From: Bifidobacterium biavatii DSM 23969
Lineage (GTDB): Bacteria; Actinomycetota; Actinomycetes; Actinomycetales; Bifidobacteriaceae
NCBI RefSeq assembly: GCF_000741165.1
Contig: NZ_JGYN01000005.1
Coordinates: 1-64,000 of the forward strand
Reading direction: 5' to 3'
DNA length: 64,000 nt
Of the stretch, positions 53,155 through 60,954 are shown in pieces (positions within the stretch are counted from its first letter, which is position 1; each line of letters begins with the position of its first letter). The position numbers were made by a program, and so were the translations under genes. A model generated the notes under the pieces. That model had not been told where the DNA came from, made no database searches, and saw only the letters and a list, made by a program, of their open reading frames with translations.

Positions 53155-54363
53155 ATGGCAAACGAATACAAGCTGCTCACCCCCGGCCCGCTGACCACGA
53201 CGCGCACCGTCAAGGAGGAAATGCTCTTCGACCACTGCACGTGGGACGAGGACTATCAGCAGATCACGCAGAAGATCCGCCGCCAGCTGCTCGAACTCGC
53301 GCACTGCGATCCGGCCGACTACACCGCCGTGCTCATGCAGGGCTCCGGCACGTTCGGCGTCGAAAGCGTGCTGACCTCCGTGATCGGCAAGGACGAGAAG
53401 GTCCTGCTGTGCACCAACGGCGCGTACGGCGACCGTCAGGTCAAGATCTGCGAGCACGCGGGTATCAACTACGTCCAGTACGCCGAACCGTACGACCGCA
53501 TCCCGGACGCCGGCAAGGTCGAGGAGTACCTGCGCAACGACCCGTCCATCACGCACGTGTCCATGATCCACTCCGAAACCACGTCCGGCCTGCTCAACGA
53601 CATCGCCGCCGTCGCGACCGTCGCCAAGGCGCACGGCTGCACGTTCATGGTCGACGCGATGAGCTCGTTCGGCGGCGTGGACATCCCGGTCGCAGGCTGG
53701 GGCATCGACTTCCTCGTCTCCTCCGCCAACAAGTGCATCCAGGGCGTGCCCGGCTTCAGCTTCATCATCTGCAACAAGGCGAAGCTCGAAGCGTCCAAGG
53801 GCAAGGCGCGCAGCCTCTCGCTCGACCTGTGGGACCAGTGGAACACGCTCGAGAAGGCCAACGGCAAGTGGCGCTACACGTCGCCGACTCACGTGGTGCT
53901 CGCGTTCTCCAAGGCGCTGGACGAAATGTTCGCCGAAGGCGGCATTCCGGCGCGCTCCGGCCGCTACGCGCTCAACAACCGCCTGCTCATCGCGCGCATG
54001 AAGGCGCTGGGCTTCCGCACGTTCCTCGCCGAGCATCAGGGCCCGATCATCACCACGTTCCTGTACCCGGAAGGCACCAAGTTCGACTTCCACGACATGT
54101 ACGAGTTCATCAAGGAGCGCGGCTACGCGATCTACCCGGGCAAGCTCACCACCGAGGAGACGTTCCGTCTGGGCAACATCGGCGAGATCTACACCGACGA
54201 CATCGAAAAGGTGACCGAGCTGCTGGCCCTGTACATGGGCGAGCGCGGCCTGCTGTCCGCCGCCACCGGCTCCGATTCCGTGCCGGCCGCGATCGCCGCC
54301 ATGGATGCCGCGGGCGAGCCGATCAAGGCCGCCGCTCCGGCCGGCGTGAAGCTCGTTGCCTGA
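53155..54363 (+). CDS. phnW: 2-aminoethylphosphonate--pyruvate transaminase
   Basis: 402 residues. It transfers the amino group of AEP to pyruvate, giving phosphonoacetaldehyde and alanine. YKLLTPGPLTTTRTVKEEML is the PhnW N-terminus, MQGSGTFGVESVL binds PLP phosphate, MVDAMSSFGGVDIPV holds the PLP Asp, and SSANKCIQGVPGFSF the PLP Lys near residue 194. The C-terminal 30 residues, Ala-rich, exceed the usual 365-370 length. AAAGGA lies nine bases before ATG 53155. It follows the AEP transporter genes and precedes phnX. Confidence 0.96.
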   Translation: MANEYKLLTPGPLTTTRTVKEEMLFDHCTWDEDYQQITQKIRRQLLELAHCDPADYTAVLMQGSGTFGVESVLTSVIGKDEKVLLCTNGAYGDRQVKICEHAGINYVQYAEPYDRIPDAGKVEEYLRNDPSITHVSMIHSETTSGLLNDIAAVATVAKAHGCTFMVDAMSSFGGVDIPVAGWGIDFLVSSANKCIQGVPGFSFIICNKAKLEASKGKARSLSLDLWDQWNTLEKANGKWRYTSPTHVVLAFSKALDEMFAEGGIPARSGRYALNNRLLIARMKALGFRTFLAEHQGPIITTFLYPEGTKFDFHDMYEFIKERGYAIYPGKLTTEETFRLGNIGEIYTDDIEKVTELLALYMGERGLLSAATGSDSVPAAIAAMDAAGEPIKAAAPAGVKLVA

Positions 54364-54399
54364 GTTTCTTCTCTCACCATTCGAAATGTGATCGGGTAC

Positions 54400-54527
54400 G
54401 GCGGGAGGGGCGGCATGCGCCGTCCGACACGCTCAAGGCCGCTCGGCCTCGCTCCGGCGTGTGCTCGCAGAGCTTAGCACACGCCTGCGCTGCTTATGGT
54501 CGGACGGCGCATGCCGCCCCTCCCGCC
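54400..54527 (+). repeat. Long hairpin element C (conserved loop, private stem)
   Basis: 29-bp perfect arms (54400-54428 and 54499-54527) starting GGCGGGAGGGGCGGCATGCG. The loop begins ACGCTC-aa-GGCCGCTCGGCC, contains an inner hairpin GGCGTGTGCT/AGCACACGCC and ends TTATGGTCGGAC, matching the conserved loop parts of A and B. It lies between phnW and phnX. Confidence 0.9.
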
Positions 54528-54601
54528 TAGGAAACCATCGCATATTCGCATCGACATCAAACGACCAATAGTTTTTTGGGGATAAGGACTACGGATTTAT
54601 T

Positions 54602-55384
54602 ATGACCAACCGTTTTGAAGCCGTGATTTTTGATTGGGCCGGCACCACCGTGGATTATGGGTGCTTCGCGCCGGTGCGCGCGTTCCAGGAGGCGTTCAAG
54701 GAATTTGGCGTGACGCCGACCATGGAGGAGACGCGCAAACCGATGGGCATGCTCAAGCATGACCACATCAACACGATGCTGCACATGGACCGCATCGCTC
54801 GCGCGTGGGAGGACGAGCACGGCGCGGCCCCGACCGACGCGGACGTGGATGCCGTGTACGCGCATTTCGAACCGAAGCTGCTGAGCATCCTCAACGGCTT
54901 CGCGGATCCGAAGCCGGGCGTGGTGGACGCGGTGGCCGAGCTGCGCGCGGCCGGTATCAAGATTGGTTCCACCACCGGCTACACGGACAAGATGATGGAG
55001 ATTGTCGTGCCGCAGGCCGCCGCGAACGGCTATGCGCCGGACTGCTGGTTCAGCCCGGATTCCACGAACGGCTTCGGTCGCCCTTATCCGTACATGGTGT
55101 TCCGCAACCTTGAGACGCTGGGCGTGACCGATGTGCGCCGCGCCGCCAAGGTGGGCGACACGCTTTCCGACATCCGCGAGGGCAAGAACGCCGGCGTGTT
55201 CACGATCGGCGTGACCGAGGGCAGCTCCCAGATGGCGCTGAGCGAGGACGAGTTCGACTCGCTTTCCCCCGCCGACCAGGCCGCGGCCCGCTCCGCCGCC
55301 CGTGACGCGTTCGTCGCCGCCGGCGCCGACGCCGTCATCGACACGATGGCGGAGCTGCCTGCCCTGCTCGCAGCGATCGCCTGA
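54602..55384 (+). CDS. phnX: Phosphonoacetaldehyde hydrolase (phosphonatase)
   Basis: 260 residues, HAD superfamily. It cleaves the carbon-phosphorus bond of phosphonoacetaldehyde to acetaldehyde and phosphate. The nucleophile Asp11 is in VIFDWAGTTVDYG, the Schiff-base Lys52 in MGMLKHDHI, the Ser/Thr motif in IGSTTGYTDKMM and the acidic motif in VGDTLSDIREGKNAG. GAACAC-type phosphonatase signature FAPVRAFQEAF is also present. Length is normal. With PhnW it completes AEP degradation. Ribosome-binding site: GGGGATAAGGA region upstream of ATG 54602. Confidence 0.96.
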   Translation: MTNRFEAVIFDWAGTTVDYGCFAPVRAFQEAFKEFGVTPTMEETRKPMGMLKHDHINTMLHMDRIARAWEDEHGAAPTDADVDAVYAHFEPKLLSILNGFADPKPGVVDAVAELRAAGIKIGSTTGYTDKMMEIVVPQAAANGYAPDCWFSPDSTNGFGRPYPYMVFRNLETLGVTDVRRAAKVGDTLSDIREGKNAGVFTIGVTEGSSQMALSEDEFDSLSPADQAAARSAARDAFVAAGADAVIDTMAELPALLAAIA

Positions 55385-55408
55385 ACGTTCACCACTTTTC
55401 CCGAAACT

Positions 55409-55450
55409 CGCTGTCCGACGGCCGCATTCGCCCGACAGACAGCGGGTTTT
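55409..55450 (+). terminator. Terminator after phnX
   Basis: CGCTGTC...GACAGCG outer stem, with GTCCGACGG opposite CCCGAC inside, followed by GGTTTT. It lies 25 bases after the phnX stop. Confidence 0.7.
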
Positions 55451-55452
55451 CG

Positions 55453-55644
55453 CGATCTGTGAGGCAGTTTTAACTATTTACATCTGTCTATTTACGATCT
55501 GTGAGGCAAACGCCATGCAGTATGCCGCCGTCAACGCCTCAAAATCCACCGTAATAAGAGGGTTGAGACGTCTTTTCTCGACGTCAGTTGCCTCACAGAT
55601 CGCAGATAGACCCATGCACGAGCGAAAAACTGCCTCACAGATTG
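55453..55644. repeat. Four copies of a CGATCTGTGAGGCA motif
   Basis: Forward at 55453-55466 and 55495-55508, inverted at 55589-55602 and 55631-55644 (last with one change). Spacing within both pairs is 42 bases. They lie between convergent phnX and the isoaspartyl peptidase gene; no gene is seen in 55385-55709. Confidence 0.85.
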
Positions 55645-55709
55645 CGATTTGAACGCAAATCACGAATGGCACATGGACGGATCGGCATCAACTCCACCTC
55701 GTCACGTGT

Positions 55710-56780
55710 TCAGCCATTGACCCGCTTGCCGGCGGCGCTGCGGTAGCCGAAGTTCATCATTTCGCTGTTGTAGGCCACCGCACCGCGGCCGGTGGCGGGC
55801 AATACGATCATGCCGCCGTCGCCGTGATGCGAGGCGACCTCCGCGAGCGTGGCCACAGCCGCGTCGTGCACAGACTCGCCGGCGAACCGCACGCGGTCCG
55901 ACACCTGATGGGCCGCAACCGCCTTGATGAACGCCTCGCCGATGCCGGTGCAGGAGACGGCCACGGTCCGCTGGTCAGCGAACGTGCCGCATCCGGGCAG
56001 CGGAGAGTCGCCCACGCGGCCGTGCATCTGGTTCGTGATGCCGCCCGTGGATGTGCCGGCCGCGATCCGGCCGGCCGCATCGCGTGCCACCGCGCCAATC
56101 GTGCCGTGCTTTTCGTCGCCGATCATTCCGCCGCCAACGACTGGACGGCAAGCGGCTCCAACCGCATCCGAAGCCCCGCCGTTATGATGTGCGCCAGGCA
56201 CGTCTGCATCATCGTGGATGGCGTTGCCATTGATTTCGCCATGCTTCGCCCACGCATCGCCGCCAGCCTGTGCTTCGGCCAGCGAGCGCTTCCGCGCTTC
56301 GGTGACGAAATACTCGGCAGGCCGCGTTTCCACGCCCCATGCGGCGATTTCCTCGTCGGTCGGGTCCGCAAACAGCACATGCTTGGTCTGATCCTTGACT
56401 GCTTTCGCCGCGTCGATCGGGTTTTTCACCGTACTCACGCCCGCAACCGCTCCCACCGATCCGTCGCCGTCCATCAGGCAGGCGTCCATGCGCGCAAGCC
56501 CGTCGCTGGTGAGCGCCGCCCCGCGCCCGGCGTTGAATTCTGGCGCGTCTTCCATCACATGAATGGCGACGATCACCGCGTCTTCGGCCGAGCCGCCAGC
56601 TTCCAGCACCGCGTACCCGGCGTCTAGGGCGCGTGTCAGATCGGCCTTCACCTGTGCGGACCGTTCCGGCGTGTGGTGTTTGCCGCGGTCTCCCGCCCCC
56701 GCGTGGATGATCAGCGTGATGCCGTCTTCGCTGCCTGCCGATTCGACGGTGGCCAGCGCCGCGGTTCCTTGATTCGTCAT
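55710..56780 (-). CDS. Isoaspartyl peptidase/L-asparaginase (Ntn hydrolase)
   Basis: 356 residues. ITLIIHAGAGDRGKHHTPE, AVIVAIHVMEDAPEFNAGRG and ACLMDGDGSVGAVAGV are family motifs. The proenzyme cleaves itself before the Thr in KHGTIGAVARDAAGRIA (near residue 228), which becomes the nucleophile; GRVGDSPLPGCGTFA follows. A variable, Gly/Asp/His-rich linker precedes the cleavage site, as usual. It removes isoaspartyl residues from dipeptides or hydrolyses asparagine. ATG 56780 has AAGGAG ten bases upstream. It is convergent with phnX. Confidence 0.93.
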   Translation of the reverse strand: MTNQGTAALATVESAGSEDGITLIIHAGAGDRGKHHTPERSAQVKADLTRALDAGYAVLEAGGSAEDAVIVAIHVMEDAPEFNAGRGAALTSDGLARMDACLMDGDGSVGAVAGVSTVKNPIDAAKAVKDQTKHVLFADPTDEEIAAWGVETRPAEYFVTEARKRSLAEAQAGGDAWAKHGEINGNAIHDDADVPGAHHNGGASDAVGAACRPVVGGGMIGDEKHGTIGAVARDAAGRIAAGTSTGGITNQMHGRVGDSPLPGCGTFADQRTVAVSCTGIGEAFIKAVAAHQVSDRVRFAGESVHDAAVATLAEVASHHGDGGMIVLPATGRGAVAYNSEMMNFGYRSAAGKRVNG

Positions 56781-56988
56781 GATTCTTCGTCTCCTTGCAA
56801 TCTCAATGGTTCCGGGCGATCCCGGTAACCCCGACAATACCGTTGTAGTCCCATTCCCCATGCGATCGCCGCCGACGGTTCGGCAAGCATCCTGCCGCCG
56901 GGCATCCCGGCCGCACGAGTCGACGCTGTTCCGTCCGATACCGCCGATCGCCGACACGACACCGCCCGCCACGTTCCAGCAAACGACA

Positions 56989-58761
56989 TCACACTCCGGC
57001 CGCGAACTTTTCCGCGGTTGCGCAAATCACTTGCACACCGCATTCGATATCGTCCGCATTCGGCCGCACGAAGTTGAGCCGGATGTGCGCGTCGTCGGTT
57101 TCGTCCACGTCGAACACGCCGCCGGGCATGAACGTGACCCCGCGCGCACGGCAGGCGGCGAGCAGGTCGAGCGCGCGCACGCCGTCCGGCAGCGTGACCC
57201 AAATGTAGTATCCGCCTTCGGGCGCGGTCCATCGCATGCCGTCCGGCGCGTACCGTTTCAGCGCACGCACCGCCGCGTCCCGCCGCGCGCGGTATGCCGC
57301 GGTCAGATTGCGAACATGCGCGGCGATCCGCCCTTCGCGCAGCAATTCCAGGCAAATGCGCTGCGACGACGTGCTCGTGTGCTGGTCGACCATGCGTCGC
57401 AATGCGGCCAGCCGCGCGATCACGTGCGGGTCGGCGACGAGCCAGCCGGTGCGCAGTCCGGACGTCACGGTTTTCGAGAACGTCGACAGGTAGATCACGT
57501 AGCCGGAGTTTTCCATGCCGGCGAGCGGCACGGGCCGTTCGCCCGCTCCCCCGTACCAGAGTTCCCCGTATGCGTCGTCTTCGACGATTAGGCACTGGTA
57601 TCGCCGAGCCGCGTCGACGAGTTCGCGCCGCCGCGAGGCCGGCAGCGTGGTGCCGGTGGGGTTTTGGAACGTGGGGACCGTGTAGATGAGTTTGGGCCGG
57701 AACCGCGCGCAGTAGCCGTCGAGCAGGTCGGTGCGCATGCCGTGCGCGTCGACGGGCACGCCGACGATGCGTGCGTCGGCAGAGCGGAACGACTGCAACG
57801 CGGGGAAGAACGTGGATTGTTCGACGAGCACGCAGTCTCCGGGGTTGACGAACGCGCGCACGGTCAGGTCGATGCCCTGTTCGGAGCCGGACAGCACCAT
57901 GACGTTGCGCGCCGCGCATTGGACGCCGCGCGTGCGCATGTGGTCGGCGAGCAGTGCGCGCAGCTCGTCGAAGCCTTCGATCGGAGACTCGGGCTGGCCG
58001 TCGAAGTCGCGTGATGCGAACGCTTCCAGACTGACGGCGCGCAGCAGGTCATCGGGGATGTCGGCCGGGTTGGGCGATCCGGTCGCGAAGTCGATGATGC
58101 GACCGCTTTCGCCGGAGCCGCCGCGCTGCGCCCGTTCGGCTTCGGCGATGTCGTGGTACGTGAACCGGTTGGAGTAGTCGCTGAACAGCACCGACCACGG
58201 CGGTCGCATGACGATCGGCACAGGATCCGCGGACGACTGCGCGCGCACATCGCGGATGGTGCGCACTCGTCCCGTTGCTCCTTCGCCGACATGGACTGCG
58301 CCGCCGGGGTCGGCACGCCAATCGCACGCATCATGCGAGCCGGGCGGAATATGGGGCACGACCGACTGTCGACCATCGGCATTGGCCATCGGCAAACCGC
58401 ACGGCACTTCGGTCGTGCCGGTCGTGCTGGTCGTGCCGGCAGCGATTCCCGCAGTGCGAGGCGTCGTGCCGGCAGCGGTTCGGCCATCCCCTCCCCGATG
58501 TCCAAGCCATGCCGGTGCGGCGCTTTCCGGCAGCACGAACGTGCCCTTGCCGACTTTGGACGCGATCAGTCCTTCGTCTTTGAGCTGCTGGTATGCCTGC
58601 AGGACGGTGGCGCGGTTGACCGACAGCCGCGCCGCGAGTTCGCGTTCGGGCGGCAGACGGTAGCCTTCGGCGAGCGCGCCGGAGACGATCTGCTCGCGCA
58701 GTTCGCCGGCCAGTTGCCGATACATCGGCACGGTGCTGTGCCGGTCGAGTCGCAGCTGCAT
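56989..58761 (-). CDS. MocR-family regulator (GntR HTH + aminotransferase domain), PdxR-like
   Basis: 590 residues. The GntR winged helix (1-75) contains YRLPPERELAARLSVNRATV. A long linker (about 80-190) with Thr/Gly/Ala repeats leads to a fold-type I aminotransferase domain with FQNPTGTTLPASRRRELV, PLP Lys in YLSTFSKTVTSGLRTGW and WTAPEGGYYIWVTLPDGV. MocR proteins sense PLP or its complexes. It lies directly downstream of pdxS and pdxT on the same strand, so it is probably PdxR, the activator of vitamin B6 synthesis. ATG 58761 is chosen because GGGAGG lies seven bases upstream. Confidence 0.9.
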   Translation of the reverse strand: MQLRLDRHSTVPMYRQLAGELREQIVSGALAEGYRLPPERELAARLSVNRATVLQAYQQLKDEGLIASKVGKGTFVLPESAAPAWLGHRGGDGRTAAGTTPRTAGIAAGTTSTTGTTEVPCGLPMANADGRQSVVPHIPPGSHDACDWRADPGGAVHVGEGATGRVRTIRDVRAQSSADPVPIVMRPPWSVLFSDYSNRFTYHDIAEAERAQRGGSGESGRIIDFATGSPNPADIPDDLLRAVSLEAFASRDFDGQPESPIEGFDELRALLADHMRTRGVQCAARNVMVLSGSEQGIDLTVRAFVNPGDCVLVEQSTFFPALQSFRSADARIVGVPVDAHGMRTDLLDGYCARFRPKLIYTVPTFQNPTGTTLPASRRRELVDAARRYQCLIVEDDAYGELWYGGAGERPVPLAGMENSGYVIYLSTFSKTVTSGLRTGWLVADPHVIARLAALRRMVDQHTSTSSQRICLELLREGRIAAHVRNLTAAYRARRDAAVRALKRYAPDGMRWTAPEGGYYIWVTLPDGVRALDLLAACRARGVTFMPGGVFDVDETDDAHIRLNFVRPNADDIECGVQVICATAEKFAAGV

Positions 58762-58823
58762 GCGATCGCCTCCCATCCGTCGTCTCGCATCGTTATCACG
58801 GTCTCCCGCCACCCTACGTCCCG

Positions 58824-58876
58824 TGGCGGAAAACGTTCGCTGGCATACCGTTCAGCGAGCGTAACGTTTTCCGCCA
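58824..58876. repeat. Hairpin between pdxT and the MocR gene
   Basis: TGGCGGAAAACGTT and AACGTTTTCCGCCA are 14-bp perfect arms; inside, CGCTG and CAGCG pair again. No T run. It may be a processing or attenuation structure or an unrelated repeat. Confidence 0.6.
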
Positions 58877-58943
58877 GCAACCCGTTGTGCGTGGCGGTTT
58901 TGGCTCGCTGGCGCTGGCGACAGTGACGGCGAGCGGCGGTGGC

Positions 58944-59582
58944 TTACAGCGAGAGGAACAGCTCGTGCAGACGCGTGTCACCGGTCAGCTCCGGATGGAA
59001 CGCGGTGGCGAGGATGTTGCCCTGCCGCAGCGCGACCGGATGCCCGTCGACCGTGGTTTTCGTGTCAGCGGACGGCCCGACCGACACGACGTACGGCCCG
59101 CGGATGAACACGAGCGGCAGATCGGGCAGATAGTCCGCATCGCCCGGCTTGCCGAAGTCGGCGGTGGCGGCGAACGAGCCGAGCTGGCGGCCGTACGCGT
59201 TGCGGCGGACGGTCGCGTCGAGCGCACCGAAGTACACGTTCGGATCGTTGTCGAGCCGGCTCGCGAGCAGGATCATGCCGGCGCACGTACCGAACACCGG
59301 CTTGCCAGCGGCGATGTGCGCGGAGATCGGCTCAAACAGACCAGTCGAGCGCAACAGTTTGCCTTGGGTGGTGGATTCGCCGCCGGGCAGGATCACGCGG
59401 TCGATCGACGAGTCGAAATCGTCGGCGGCGCGCAGTAGCTTCCACGGCGCGCCGAGCTTGTCGAGCACGGCCGCGTGTTCGGCGAACGCTCCTTGGACGG
59501 CGAGGATGCCGGTCACGCCGTACTTCGCGGTTTCGGCGTCGTCGGATTCCTCTTTGGCAATGTATTCAACAGCTACAACCAT
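58944..59582 (-). CDS. pdxT: Pyridoxal 5'-phosphate synthase glutaminase subunit
   Basis: 212 residues. GILAVQGAFAEHAAVLDKLG, the GGES motif in ILPGGESTTQGKLL, catalytic Cys in FGTCAGMILLAS and His/Glu in TAFHPELTGDTRLHEL are intact. PdxT releases ammonia from glutamine and passes it to PdxS. About 20 extra N-terminal residues precede the conserved start. GGAGA lies just before ATG 59582. Gene order is pdxS-pdxT-MocR on the minus strand. Confidence 0.96.
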   Translation of the reverse strand: MVVAVEYIAKEESDDAETAKYGVTGILAVQGAFAEHAAVLDKLGAPWKLLRAADDFDSSIDRVILPGGESTTQGKLLRSTGLFEPISAHIAAGKPVFGTCAGMILLASRLDNDPNVYFGALDATVRRNAYGRQLGSFAATADFGKPGDADYLPDLPLVFIRGPYVVSVGPSADTKTTVDGHPVALRQGNILATAFHPELTGDTRLHELFLSL

Positions 59583-59681
59583 GTTGTCTCCTTGCGCTGA
59601 GGCTTTTCGCAGTCCCGTGGGACGGGGAACGGGACGGTTCCCTGCCCCACGGGGAGTACGGGCCGCCTCCGCGGAACGCGC

Positions 59682-60557
59682 TCACTCGCCGCGGGCGGCC
59701 ATGATGGTCTGGATTTCGTCCTCGTTGATGCCGACCATCGCCTCGCCGAGGTTTTCAGACAGGCGCGCGAGCAGATCGGCGTCCTGCCAGTTGGCGGTGG
59801 CCTGCACGATGGCGGCGGCGCGCTTGGCCGGGTCGCCGGACTTGAAGATGCCGGAGCCGACGAACACGCCTTCCGCGCCGAGTTCCATCATAAGCGCCGC
59901 GTCGGCCGGGGTGGCGACGCCGCCGGCGGCGAAGTTGACGACGGGCAGGCGGCCGTTGTCGTGCACGTACTTGGCGAGGTCGTACGGCACGGCGAGCTGC
60001 TTGGCCGCCTCGTACACCTCGTCGTCGCGCAGGCCGGCGAGTTCGCGGATCTGCTTGTTCATGGTGCGCATGTGGCGCACGGCCTGGATGACATCGCCGG
60101 TGCCGGGCTCGCCCTTGGTGCGGATCATGGCGGCGCCTTCGGCGATGCGGCGCAGCGCCTCGCCAAGGTTCTTCGCGCCGCACACGAACGGCACGTCGAA
60201 CCGGTTCTTGTCGATGTGGTACACGTCGTCGGCCGGCGATAGGACCTCGGACTCGTCGATGTAGTCGATGTCGATGGCCTGCAGGATGCGTGCTTCGGCG
60301 ATGTGGCCGATGCGTACCTTGGCCATGACCGGGATGGACACGGCGGCCTGGATGCCCTTGATCATAGCCGGGTCGGACATGCGCGAGACGCCGCCGGCGG
60401 CGCGGATGTCGGCCGGGATGCGTTCGAGCGCCATGACGGCGCACGCGCCGGCGTCCTGCGCGATCTTGGCCTGTTCGGGCGTGGTCACGTCCATGATGAC
60501 GCCGCCCTTGAGCATTTGGGCGAGGTTGCGGTTGAGTTCGGCGCGGTTCTGCGTCAT
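59682..60557 (-). CDS. pdxS: Pyridoxal 5'-phosphate synthase lyase subunit
   Basis: 291 residues, highly conserved. [59 protein letters not shown] and [20 protein letters not shown] are textbook PdxS segments. It builds PLP from ribulose/ribose 5-phosphate, glyceraldehyde 3-phosphate and ammonia from PdxT. AGGGGGA precedes ATG 60557. The promoter and a tandem operator-like site lie about 90-150 bases upstream. Confidence 0.98.
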   Translation of the reverse strand: MTQNRAELNRNLAQMLKGGVIMDVTTPEQAKIAQDAGACAVMALERIPADIRAAGGVSRMSDPAMIKGIQAAVSIPVMAKVRIGHIAEARILQAIDIDYIDESEVLSPADDVYHIDKNRFDVPFVCGAKNLGEALRRIAEGAAMIRTKGEPGTGDVIQAVRHMRTMNKQIRELAGLRDDEVYEAAKQLAVPYDLAKYVHDNGRLPVVNFAAGGVATPADAALMMELGAEGVFVGSGIFKSGDPAKRAAAIVQATANWQDADLLARLSENLGEAMVGINEDEIQTIMAARGE

Positions 60558-60647
60558 GGTGTCCCCCTGTGGTCTGTGGTCAGTCTGTGGCCGACCGGCC
60601 GTGAACGGCCGGATCGTGTTCGTTGATGTGCGATTGACAACGCGACC

Positions 60648-60704
60648 ATTATCAAATGCGCGCATTGCCTGCCAATGGACCAGTCCAATTCGGACCAGAC
60701 CAAT
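60648..60704 (-). promoter_or_regulatory. pdxS promoter with tandem operator (likely MocR/PdxR site)
   Basis: On the minus strand: -35 TTGGCA (60675-60670), 16-base spacer, -10 GATAAT (60653-60648). Directly upstream are two 13-bp direct repeats, ATTGGTCTGGTCC (60704-60692) and ATTGGACTGGTCC (60689-60677), 15 bases apart, and a third ATTGG overlaps the -35. Tandem direct repeats just upstream of -35 fit MocR activators. The rest of the 397-base gap 60558-60954 holds no recognised gene. Confidence 0.7.
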
Positions 60705-60954
60705 CCGCACGTTCCTCACCCAGCCAATTCCGCCGCGCCCGCCCGCGTCATCGCGCTTCATGCACGCCCGCCGCACAGTGTTTCACGCAACGTTCCGCGC
60801 ATTGTTACGCATCGTCGCGCATCGTCACATATCGTCACGCGCGTCGCAATGCATCGCACAACTCTCGACCCACCCGCAAGAATTCATCTCCGCTTCATCG
60901 CGACGCACCATCCGGGCAACGGGTCCGACAGATCATGCGCGTACCACTGGAATC

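Noticed and set aside
52750-54527. Possible integron attC-like sites
   Set aside because: attC sites keep conserved ends and vary in the centre; these hairpins do the opposite, and no integron integrase is present.
60268-60954. 229-codon upstream extension of the MFS protein
   Set aside because: It would run antisense through pdxS and its promoter; the composition is non-membrane and unlike MFS N-termini.
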